Assembly (NCBI GenBank): GCA_020438185.1
Contig: JAGQVC010000112.1
Coordinates: 1 to 6,146 of the forward strand
Direction of reading: 5' to 3'
DNA: 6,146 bases
Source of the DNA: Bacteroidota bacterium
GTDB lineage: Bacteria; Bacteroidota; Bacteroidia; M30B66
Part shown: in pieces, positions 1-5,346 of the stretch
How positions within the stretch are numbered: position 1 is the stretch's first letter
How the letters are laid out: each line of letters begins with the position of its first letter
The notes under the pieces: model-generated
Databases searched by the model: none
Told to the model about the DNA's origin: nothing
What the model saw: only the letters and a program-made list of their open reading frames with translations
Translations under genes and position numbers: made by a program

Positions 1-414
1 GGCTAGTACTAAACTTCTTTCCGAATTGTAGCTCTCCCTGCAATAAAAAACCTGCACGCCCGATAGAGTGCTGTCCACATTCATGCTATGGTGAATGCTG
101 ACAATAATATCAGGTTTAAGCTGATTAATTTTCTCAACCCTTCCGTTGAATGAAAAGTATTCGTCCGAGTTTCTTAGAAAAACCAGCTTGTACCCCGGAT
201 TGATATTAACTTTCTCAAAATATTTGCAGAAATCCAAAACCAGATTTTTTTCGACAAGAGTATCCCAGGTACTGCCTTTGTCCTTGCCTCCATGGCCCGG
301 ATCAATAAGTATTGTTTTTACTTCATTTTGAAATACTTTTTCTTCCTCACGAAATGAGTAAAAGAAAACCACACATGCCATAATGGCAAACACCAAAATA
401 GATCTCATTTTCAT
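1..414 (-). CDS. N-acetylmuramoyl-L-alanine amidase (Amidase_3 family), N-terminal 138 residues, cut by window edge
   Basis: Open from ATG at 414 to base 1 with no stop, so only the N-terminal part is present. Residues 5-20 are a hydrophobic segment after a short basic start, consistent with an export signal or membrane anchor. The catalytic domain starts at about residue 34. IDPGHGG (37-43) carries the first zinc ligand His41. Glu55 in the EKN segment fits the second ligand. SIHHS (106-110) supplies His108. The LRNSDEYFSFNGRVEKIN stretch (80-97) matches the family's usual Arg-rich helix. Enzymes of this family hydrolyse the bond between N-acetylmuramic acid and L-Ala of peptidoglycan, in the periplasm. 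The gene starts 19 bases after the tonB stop and is probably co-transcribed with exbB-exbD-tonB. An ATG two codons downstream (408) is an alternative start. No Shine-Dalgarno is visible. The family call is secure; the exact role (division, recycling, lysis) cannot be judged from this fragment. Confidence 0.9.
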   Translation of the reverse strand, partial: MKMRSILVFAIMACVVFFYSFREEEKVFQNEVKTILIDPGHGGKDKGSTWDTLVEKNLVLDFCKYFEKVNINPGYKLVFLRNSDEYFSFNGRVEKINQLKPDIIVSIHHSMNVDSTLSGVQVFYCRESYNSERSLVLA

Positions 415-433
415 AACCAAGCAGCAAATTTAC

Positions 434-1303
434 TTAGTTTCTGATAAAAGTGTACGTAATAGTACCCACCTGTTTATCAGGAGCATCCGGATTAGACTTG
501 AATTTAGCTTTTCTCGCTGCACGTTCAGCCTGATCAAACAAATTGGCATCCTGAACTGTGGTGCCTCTTGAACCTGCCTTGGCTGAAATTACATTTCCCT
601 GGCGGTCCACAATAATGTCAACAACCACTTTGCCTGATTTCTGTGAGGTATATTCAGGTTTGGGGAGCACCAGATGGCCTCTTCCGATGAGCTTATACGA
701 AATTCCTGATCCGTTGCCGTTTCCGGTACCTGTTCCGTTTCCTCCGCCTGTACCACCACCTGATCCGGTTCCATCTCCACCGGCACCGCCGGTTCCGCCT
801 TTGCCTGTATATACCCGGCTGTACGGATCTCCGCTTTGATCTCCCTGGTTACCGGCTTTGCCTGTATTGCCTTCACTGCCTGATTTTGTTGTTTTACCGG
901 GATATAAGGCCCTTTCCTCCACCGCAGGTTGTATTGTTTTGGTAATTACCGGACCTTCTGTTTCACGCTTAAGTTCTTTTGGTTGAACCTGCTTTTTTAC
1001 TTTTTCCGGTTCTGGTATGTAATTGTTTTCCTCTGTTTCAGAGGTGAGCAAAGGTGCATTTTCCTCATTGGCCGGTTTGCCCTGCTGTCCTGCCGCAGGC
1101 AGTGATTCCGGATTAGTAAATCCCATCCCGTCAGCAGAATTTCCAAAACTTAATTCAACGCCAAGACCGCCACCACCGTCTTCGGGATAGGGTGGAAGAG
1201 GTGTGATTATTTTATATAAAATAAACAATAGCAGCAGCAATCCATGAAATGTAAGTGTGATTACTGTTGCAGTGTATTTGTCAGATTTTTGGGTGTATTC
1301 CAT
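434..1303 (-). CDS. tonB: TonB-family energy transducer with Gly-rich periplasmic spacer
   Basis: 289 residues with the TonB plan. The cytoplasmic N-terminus is short. A single membrane helix spans about 13-33 and includes His20 (T16xxxH20, comparable to the S16/H20 motif of E. coli TonB that contacts ExbB/ExbD). A long low-complexity periplasmic spacer covers about 36-200, and a C-terminal TonB/TolA-like domain about 207-289 (KVVVDIIVDRQGNVISAK at 225-242, ending YTFIRN). The spacer has a mixed-charge Pro/Lys/Glu part (about 76-130) followed by a Gly/Thr/Asn part (167-200). The C-terminal domain lacks the YP and WRYEP motifs of the enterobacterial protein, so it is divergent but close to what I recall of Bacteroidetes homologues. 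The expected role is to carry motor energy from ExbB-ExbD to outer-membrane receptors; a TolA-like role is possible. It starts 5 bases after the exbD stop. Start chosen because it leaves a short tail before the helix. Confidence 0.9.
   Translation of the reverse strand: MEYTQKSDKYTATVITLTFHGLLLLLFILYKIITPLPPYPEDGGGGLGVELSFGNSADGMGFTNPESLPAAGQQGKPANEENAPLLTSETEENNYIPEPEKVKKQVQPKELKRETEGPVITKTIQPAVEERALYPGKTTKSGSEGNTGKAGNQGDQSGDPYSRVYTGKGGTGGAGGDGTGSGGGTGGGNGTGTGNGNGSGISYKLIGRGHLVLPKPEYTSQKSGKVVVDIIVDRQGNVISAKAGSRGTTVQDANLFDQAERAARKAKFKSNPDAPDKQVGTITYTFIRN
704..805 (-). repeat. Gly-rich codon repeat inside tonB spacer
   Basis: Degenerate GGN-rich triplet array encoding TonB residues 167-200, of which 21 of 34 are Gly, interspersed with Thr, Asn, Ser, Asp, Ala and one Lys. 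The codons vary, so this is a protein-level repeat and not a recent DNA expansion. Read antisense it produces a spurious Pro-rich open frame. Confidence 0.75.
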
Positions 1304-1308
1304 CTGTT

Positions 1309-1713
1309 TTATCCGTTTGGAGCCCTGGTAGCCAGAATCATTTTAACCTTTAAACGGTTGCCGATTTCCAGCACATCCACAAGCTGCTGTATGCTGAGGC
1401 TCTTATCTAAGCTTAAAACAATAGTTGGTTCATTTATTCCATTAACGGCTTCTGCCATAGCAGGTTCCAATTCTTCGAAAGGAATTTCCTTGCCTTTCAG
1501 AAAATACCTCAGGTCGTCCGAAACCTCCAGTTTTATAACCTGCTTGTTCAATGCCTGTGCATTCTTTGCGCTTGGCAGCGTTAATTTTACAACACTCGGG
1601 CTCACCATTGTTGAAACAATCAGGAAAAACAACAAAAGGAAAAACATGATGTCGTTAAGTGAGTGGGTGCTCACTTCCGCATGGGGCCTTATTCTGGAAC
1701 CTCTTAGATTCAT
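1309..1713 (-). CDS. exbD: Biopolymer transport protein ExbD/TolR
   Basis: 134 residues, close to E. coli ExbD (141). A short cytoplasmic N-terminus rich in Arg is followed by one membrane helix at about 21-37. Asp21, in SLNDIMFF at the start of the helix, matches the essential proton-carrying Asp25 of E. coli ExbD. The periplasmic domain begins at VVKLTLP (41-47) and continues to the C-terminus with the family's beta-alpha pattern (TIVLSLDKSLSIQQLVDVLEI at 97-117). ExbD dimers sit inside the ExbB pentamer and use the proton gradient to drive TonB or Tol partners. The ATG follows the exbB stop with zero spacing (TAA then ATG), indicating translational coupling. No Shine-Dalgarno is visible. 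Confidence 0.95.
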   Translation of the reverse strand: MNLRGSRIRPHAEVSTHSLNDIMFFLLLFFLIVSTMVSPSVVKLTLPSAKNAQALNKQVIKLEVSDDLRYFLKGKEIPFEELEPAMAEAVNGINEPTIVLSLDKSLSIQQLVDVLEIGNRLKVKMILATRAPNG

Positions 1714-2421
1714 TTATTTAGTAGGTTCGTGTAACATATCAATAAAGTCGAGCGCCGAAGCCTCCATTCGTTTGGCAATACGATCAACCATAAAATTCAG
1801 GTAGTGAAATAGCACAAATGCGAGAATACCCACAATGAGGCCTGCGGCTGATGTAACCATTTTTTCATATAAACCTCCCGCAATCAATCCAATGCTGATA
1901 TTATCGGCAAGCGCGATATTGTAGAAAATTTTAATAACCCCGAGTATTGTTCCCACAAAGCCAAACATGGGCGCAATACCGGCAATTACAGCCAGCACAC
2001 CTACGTTTTTTTCAATACGGCTCAATTCCTTTTTACCGGCTCCTTCCATTGCTTTTTCAATTTCATCAACCGAATTTCCAATTCGGGATAAACCCTTTTC
2101 AATCATGCGGGCATCAGGAGTATTGTTGCTTTTGCAAAGCACAACAGCACCCTGGATATTACCCTGATGAATCTGGTCACGTACGTTGTTCAACAAATTA
2201 TCAGGATTGGATGCTGCTCTTCGCAAAACCAGAAACCTTTCAACGAAAATATAAAGGGTAACAACAGAAAGAAGCCCGATTGGAATCATAATCCAGCCAC
2301 CTTTTTGAATCATATCCCAAACGCTGAGGGTATCAACTTTTTGAGCTGCTTCTGTTACTGCATCTGTTGCAGCAGATAATGAGTCGCCGCCAATTACGGC
2401 CTGCAGGAATATTCCCGGCAT
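1714..2421 (-). CDS. exbB: MotA/TolQ/ExbB proton channel family protein
   Basis: 235 residues with three predicted membrane helices: about 43-63, 139-168 and 178-210. A long cytoplasmic loop (about 66-138) lies between helices 1 and 2, as in ExbB/TolQ. The two signature stretches are present: GIAPMFGFVGTILGVI (148-163, Thr158 near E. coli Thr148) and GLYEKMVTSAAGLIVGI (183-199, Thr190 near E. coli Thr181). These polar residues line the proton path. The N-terminal region (1-40) is partly polar and precedes the KGGWIMIP motif, as in other Bacteroidetes ExbB proteins. It is first of the compact exbB-exbD-tonB-amidase run, 146 bases downstream of the dehydrogenase gene, so it may have its own promoter in that gap. 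It could be called TolQ; the adjoining TonB-like protein favours ExbB. Confidence 0.93.
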   Translation of the reverse strand: MPGIFLQAVIGGDSLSAATDAVTEAAQKVDTLSVWDMIQKGGWIMIPIGLLSVVTLYIFVERFLVLRRAASNPDNLLNNVRDQIHQGNIQGAVVLCKSNNTPDARMIEKGLSRIGNSVDEIEKAMEGAGKKELSRIEKNVGVLAVIAGIAPMFGFVGTILGVIKIFYNIALADNISIGLIAGGLYEKMVTSAAGLIVGILAFVLFHYLNFMVDRIAKRMEASALDFIDMLHEPTK

Positions 2422-2493
2422 AAATCAGAATTTTATTAAAAACGTTATTGTTTACTTTTTGGTATTCCAAATAAAACCAATAACTGCGCTGCA

Positions 2494-2521
2494 TTCAGAA
2501 CGAACAGCGCTTCGTTTTGAA
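2494..2521. repeat. 11-bp inverted repeat in the dehydrogenase-exbB intergenic gap
   Basis: Arms TTCAGAACGAA (2494-2504) and TTCGTTTTGAA (2511-2521) around the 6-base loop CAGCGC. Ten of 11 positions pair. The odd one is a G-U wobble in a plus-strand RNA and a C-A mismatch in the minus-strand RNA, the direction of the flanking genes. A second overlapping pairing exists: GCGCTG (2487-2492) with CAGCGC (2505-2510). It could be an operator, part of a 3' end structure for the dehydrogenase transcript, or a leader structure of exbB. The sequence alone does not decide. Confidence 0.45.
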
Positions 2522-2537
2522 CGTGTTTATTAACATA

Positions 2538-2555
2538 GGCCCGCTTTGCAGGGCC
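2538..2555 (-). terminator. Possible terminator hairpin after the dehydrogenase gene
   Basis: On the minus strand, 12 bases after the dehydrogenase stop, GGCCC pairs with GGGCC and an inner GC/GC pair closes an AAA loop with one bulged T. The hairpin is GC-rich, but the following bases (TATGTTAATAAACACG) are not a T-run, so intrinsic termination would be weak. It may be attenuating or only protect the mRNA 3' end, leaving some read-through into exbB. Confidence 0.35.
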
Positions 2556-2567
2556 ATAAAAACAGAA

Positions 2568-3797
2568 TTAATTGAGCAGCGTTTTTAACGCAATAGAAAA
2601 GGCTTCTCTGGAAAAATTTATACCTGAAGGGCTTTGCAATGCTACTTGTTTCATCGCATTTAAAATGGTCGATGATGCATCATGAAAAATTGCATCGTCC
2701 GAAATCTCCGCATCATCGCTCATCAGATAAGCGAAAACACGGGCCATTCCGCAATTAGAAATAAAGTCAGGTATTACAGTCATTATCCGGTCTGCCTGTT
2801 CCATCACTGGTCCGAAAAATATTTCCTTATCAGCAAAGGGTACATTGGCTCCCGATGAGATTACACTAACACCTGCTGCTTTCATACGTTTCAACTGGTC
2901 CTCTGTAACCAGTCTTGAAGCTGCAGCCGGAATAAAAATATCTGCCTGAACATCCCAAATTTTACTGTTCACTTCATCAAAGGTCAATAAATCAGGAGCA
3001 TTTAACTGATTTCCATTTTTATTGAGGAACAACTCCTGAACCTGCTCAAATCCTAGTGGTTCGTCAGGAATTAAACCTCCGCTTCGGTCTATAATTCCGG
3101 CAATAAGAGCTCCATTTTTACATAGATAATATGCTGCCGCAGAAGCAACATTACCCCAACCCTGCATGATCACTTTCTTTCCCTTTAAATCACTTTTGTA
3201 TAAGTCATAAAAATGTCTGCATGATTCGGCTACCCCAAAGCCGGTAATCATATCAGCTACAACCAGCTTCTTTCCCGGGTCAGGAGTAAATCTGCGATCT
3301 TCAATCACTTTCGACACACCGGCTCTGAGATTACCCAATTTGCGTATTTTTTGCGCATCAGCTCCTCCAAAGTGCCCATTAACCACTCCTTCCTGAGGGT
3401 GCCACAATCCAAATTCTTCAGTAATTGGTATAACTTCATGAATTTCATCCACATTTAAATCCCCGCCTGTTCCGTAATAAGTTTTCAAAAGAGGCATCAC
3501 TGCTTTATACCAGCGCTTTAAAACTTCAGTTTTACGAGGGTCGTTCGGATCGAAGTTGATGCCTGATTTGGCTCCGCCGATTGGCGGACCGGAAACAGTG
3601 AATTTAATTTCCATGGTTTTGGCAAGTGATTCAACTTCCCGCCGATCGAGTCCTTTTCTCATGCGTGTTCCTCCGCCTGCGGCGTTCCCGCGAAGCGAAT
3701 TAATCACAATCCAGCCTTCCGCTCCTGTTTCCGCATCTTTCCATTCAAACACTATTTCAGGTTGCTTTTCCTCATATACCTTAAGTAAATCCTTCAT
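2568..3797 (-). CDS. Glu/Leu/Phe/Val dehydrogenase family amino-acid dehydrogenase
   Basis: 409 residues, complete. NAD(P)-dependent oxidative deamination of an L-amino acid to its 2-oxo acid, cytoplasmic. Dimerisation/substrate domain (about 10-150): GGGTRM (41-46), substrate Lys65 (TMEIKFTVSG), catalytic Lys77 (GGAKSGI, 74-80) and catalytic Asp113 (GGDLN, 111-115). Nucleotide domain (about 175-350): GWGNVA (213-218), then Asp237 in IIDRSGG, a likely ribose-binding acid that would favour NAD; GANVP (316-320); NCGMARVFAYL (348-358). By manual alignment the position of the glutamate-specific Lys is Gly41, and the AGGGTRM region reads like leucine dehydrogenase (ALGGTRM), so glutamate as main substrate is doubtful. 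The length lies between leucine dehydrogenases (about 365) and glutamate dehydrogenases (about 420-450). A good promoter lies about 23 bases upstream. No Shine-Dalgarno is visible. Family call secure; substrate not determined. Confidence 0.93.
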   Translation of the reverse strand: MKDLLKVYEEKQPEIVFEWKDAETGAEGWIVINSLRGNAAGGGTRMRKGLDRREVESLAKTMEIKFTVSGPPIGGAKSGINFDPNDPRKTEVLKRWYKAVMPLLKTYYGTGGDLNVDEIHEVIPITEEFGLWHPQEGVVNGHFGGADAQKIRKLGNLRAGVSKVIEDRRFTPDPGKKLVVADMITGFGVAESCRHFYDLYKSDLKGKKVIMQGWGNVASAAAYYLCKNGALIAGIIDRSGGLIPDEPLGFEQVQELFLNKNGNQLNAPDLLTFDEVNSKIWDVQADIFIPAAASRLVTEDQLKRMKAAGVSVISSGANVPFADKEIFFGPVMEQADRIMTVIPDFISNCGMARVFAYLMSDDAEISDDAIFHDASSTILNAMKQVALQSPSGINFSREAFSIALKTLLN

Positions 3798-3819
3798 TTT
3801 TGACGATTTTGGGGATGCG

Positions 3820-3849
3820 CAAAAGTACTATTTGAAACTAATTTTACAG
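3820..3849 (-). promoter_or_regulatory. Bacteroidetes-type promoter for the dehydrogenase gene
   Basis: On the minus strand a perfect -7 element TACTTTTG (consensus TAnnTTTG, bases 3827-3820) lies 19 bases after CTG (3849-3847), which matches the TTG -33 element at two of three positions. Spacing is that expected for the Bacteroidetes housekeeping sigma factor. Transcription would start near 3813-3817, giving a leader of roughly 15-20 bases before the ATG at 3797. Confidence 0.55.
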
Positions 3850-3874
3850 GTGTATTTGGAATTTAAGTTTTTCA

Positions 3875-3882
3875 TTATTTTG
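3875..3882 (+). promoter_or_regulatory. Candidate -7 element for the acidic-protein gene
   Basis: TTATTTTG on the plus strand differs from TAnnTTTG at one specified position. A TTG at 3856-3858 lies 16 bases upstream, shorter than the usual 19-21. It would give a leader of about 30 bases to the ATG at 3923. Weak, but it is the best candidate in the 125-base divergent gap. Confidence 0.25.
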
Positions 3883-3922
3883 GTCACATCAAAAAACTAA
3901 ACAAACACCAATCAATTACCCA

Positions 3923-4228
3923 ATGGGAACCAAATCCGACAAAGCGTTCAACAAAGACAAGGACCTTTTTGGAGAGGGCAACAGAAACAAGCGTTTGAAG
4001 CCCCTGAATCCTAAAGAACTAAAGAACTGGAAAGCCGAGTACGACGACGAGGACGAAGATTTTGAAGACGAAGACTTCGACGAAGAAGATGACGATTTTG
4101 AAGAGGAAGAAGTCGAAGAAACCGACGACGATGAAGATTTCAACCTCGACGAAGACTTGTCAGATCCGGACTTTGACGACGATGACGATGATGACGACGA
4201 CGATTATTACGACGACTCATCATTCTAA
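3923..4228 (+). CDS. Small, highly acidic low-complexity protein of unknown function
   Basis: 101 residues in two parts. Residues 1-40 are moderately basic (11 Lys/Arg against 6 Asp/Glu) and include the LFGEGNRNKRLKPLNPKEL stretch. Residues 41-98 contain 44 Asp/Glu out of 58 and no Lys or Arg, ending in a run of ten Asp (85-94), then YYDDSSF. Regularly spaced Phe/Val/Leu residues punctuate the acidic part. No signal peptide or membrane segment is present, so it is probably cytoplasmic and disordered. I do not recognise a named family. Coding support comes from its position between two divergent/convergent genes, a plausible promoter and terminator, and a basic head that is not low complexity. 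The antisense frame encodes only poly-Ser and looks like a shadow. Possible roles such as nucleic-acid mimicry, RNA- or ribosome-associated binding, or metal binding are speculation. It ends inside the anmK stop codon (4-base convergent overlap). Confidence 0.75.
   Translation: MGTKSDKAFNKDKDLFGEGNRNKRLKPLNPKELKNWKAEYDDEDEDFEDEDFDEEDDDFEEEEVEETDDDEDFNLDEDLSDPDFDDDDDDDDDDYYDDSSF
4043..4216 (+). repeat. GAN-triplet low-complexity tract (Asp/Glu codons)
   Basis: Imperfect GAY/GAR codon array encoding residues 41-98 of the acidic protein, with the densest part (GAC/GAT only) at 4175-4204. Mixed synonymous codons argue for selection on the protein, but the array could still expand or contract by slippage. 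Confidence 0.7.
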
Positions 4229-5325
4229 TCTCCTTTAGGTAAAAATACGGCTCCTGCCGGCAGCGTTGCTGACGCGCCGGTAACACTTCTTATTGTTGAG
4301 GGATATTTATGCCATCGCAGATATCCCAACAAGGCAAAAATCAGTGCTTCCTTAAAATCTCTGAGGACTGGTTCTGCTTTTACGATTGTGGCTGCTGAAT
4401 TTGCTCCAATTTTTTCCATCAGAAATAAATTGTTGCATCCTCCGCCGCTGAATAGGGCTTTGCCTTGCTCTTTTTTCAGCGATTGTGCTATGCGTCCGGC
4501 AGCATGGGCTGTATATGTGTGTATTCTGTCTTCGACAGCATAAGACTCGTATTGGCTCAGAATCGGTGAAATATGAACCTGAACCCATTCTGTTCCAAGT
4601 GATTTTGGAGGAGGAAGTTTATAGAACTCCAGAGAGTCCAGCTTCGTCAGCATTTCCGGTATCAATTTACCAGAATAAGCAATTTGACCATTCTCGTCGT
4701 ACTTCATTCCTATAAGGGCCGCAAGCTCATTAAGAACAACATTTAGGGGGCAAATATCCCAGGCAATTCTTTTATTTTCTGCTTCGCAGGATATGTTCGC
4801 AAATCCACCCAAATTAACACAGTAATCGTATTCGCTAAAAAGCAAGGCATCTCCAATGGGAACAAGTGGTGCGCCCTGTCCACCCAACGATACATCGCCC
4901 TGGCGAAAATCATTCACAACGGGGTAACCGCAGGTTGCAGCCAATGCAGCTCCACAGGCAATTTGCATGGTATAGCCCTCGTCGGGCTGATGAAATACCG
5001 TATGTCCGTGCGATGCAATCAAATCAGGGTAGAGGTCATTTTCCTGACAGAATTTTTTTACTTCATTTCCAAAGTAAATCCCTAATTCCACATCGAGTTT
5101 TCTTAAGCCCCTTCCTGAAAGTGAGGGGGACGATTTCAATAATAATGAAAACTCATCCGCATAAGGAATAAATTTGGTTTTCAGGATTTTGTAACGAATA
5201 TTTTCGTCTTCAGGAAATAATTCTACCGAAATAATATCCAAGCCATCTGTAGATGTGCCCGACATTAAACCAATTACATGTAGCAGTTGAAATTCTGTAT
5301 TCAGCTGAATTGCTTCGTGCGGCAT
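4225..5325 (-). CDS. anmK: Anhydro-N-acetylmuramic acid kinase
   Basis: 366 residues against 369 in E. coli. Converts 1,6-anhydro-N-acetylmuramic acid plus ATP and water to N-acetylmuramic acid 6-phosphate, in cytoplasmic peptidoglycan recycling. Visible motifs in order: GLMSGTSTDGLD (19-30, ATP-binding loop), ASHGHTVFH (104-112), NDFRQGDVSLGGQGAPLVP (138-156, substrate site), NLGGFANIS (171-179), Asp190 in AWDICPLN (188-195) at the position of the catalytic Asp, KSLGTEW (241-247), FSGGGCNN (292-299) and the EALIFALLGYL helix (326-336). The DICPLN stretch differs from the DTGPGN usual in proteobacteria but keeps the Asp. The start at 5325 places the ATP loop near residue 19, normal for the family. 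The stop codon overlaps that of the convergent acidic-protein gene. Divergent from the acyl-CoA dehydrogenase with 41 bases between starts; a weak minus-strand -7 candidate (TTAATTTG, 5359-5352) lies in that gap. Confidence 0.95.
   Translation of the reverse strand: MPHEAIQLNTEFQLLHVIGLMSGTSTDGLDIISVELFPEDENIRYKILKTKFIPYADEFSLLLKSSPSLSGRGLRKLDVELGIYFGNEVKKFCQENDLYPDLIASHGHTVFHQPDEGYTMQIACGAALAATCGYPVVNDFRQGDVSLGGQGAPLVPIGDALLFSEYDYCVNLGGFANISCEAENKRIAWDICPLNVVLNELAALIGMKYDENGQIAYSGKLIPEMLTKLDSLEFYKLPPPKSLGTEWVQVHISPILSQYESYAVEDRIHTYTAHAAGRIAQSLKKEQGKALFSGGGCNNLFLMEKIGANSAATIVKAEPVLRDFKEALIFALLGYLRWHKYPSTIRSVTGASATLPAGAVFLPKGD
4255..4282 (+). terminator. Hairpin terminator for the acidic-protein gene, inside anmK coding sequence
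   Basis: Starting 27 bases after the plus-strand stop, CCGGC (4257-4261) and GCGT (4263-4266) pair with ACGC (4272-4275) and GCCGG (4276-4280) around loop TGCTG. A4262 is bulged, and a G-U and a U-A pair extend the base. The following plus-strand bases (ACACTTCTTATTGTT) are T-rich but interrupted. On the other strand the same bases encode AnmK residues about 349-357, near its C-terminus. Confidence 0.45.
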
Positions 5326-5338
5326 AAGGAAATTAAAG

Positions 5339-5346
5339 TATTTTTG
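5339..5346 (+). promoter_or_regulatory. -7 promoter element for the acyl-CoA dehydrogenase gene
   Basis: TATTTTTG is a perfect TAnnTTTG match, giving a predicted start near 5352-5355 and a leader of about 12-15 bases to the ATG at 5367. The -33 position falls inside the 5' end of anmK and is weak (GTG at 5317-5319, spacing 19), so the two divergent genes would have overlapping promoter regions. Confidence 0.45.

Noticed and set aside
367..414. Lipoprotein signal in the amidase (Cys14 after IMA)
   Set aside because: The hydrophobic part before Cys14 is too short and IMAC is a poor lipobox; a plain signal or anchor is more likely.
558..839. Plus-strand Pro-rich open frame opposite tonB
   Set aside because: It is the exact antisense of the Gly-rich codons of tonB (GGN read backwards gives NCC). 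No promoter or independent support.
1244..1804. Plus-strand 186-codon open frame opposite exbD
   Set aside because: Covers well-conserved exbD and the junctions on both sides; its product has no recognisable motif. Shadow frame.
2436..2480. exbB promoter: TTG with TAACGTTT at 20-base spacing on the minus strand
   Set aside because: The -7 element matches only four of six specified bases of TAnnTTTG in very AT-rich sequence, so chance is a sufficient explanation.
3916..4143. Minus-strand Ser-rich open frame opposite the acidic gene
   Set aside because: Poly-Ser arises from reading GAN codons antisense. The plus frame has a basic non-repetitive head, promoter and terminator candidates, and fits the gene layout better.
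4254..4263. Perfect 10-bp palindrome CTGCCGGCAG as a protein-binding site
   Set aside because: Lies in coding sequence and overlaps the larger hairpin, which explains the bases better.
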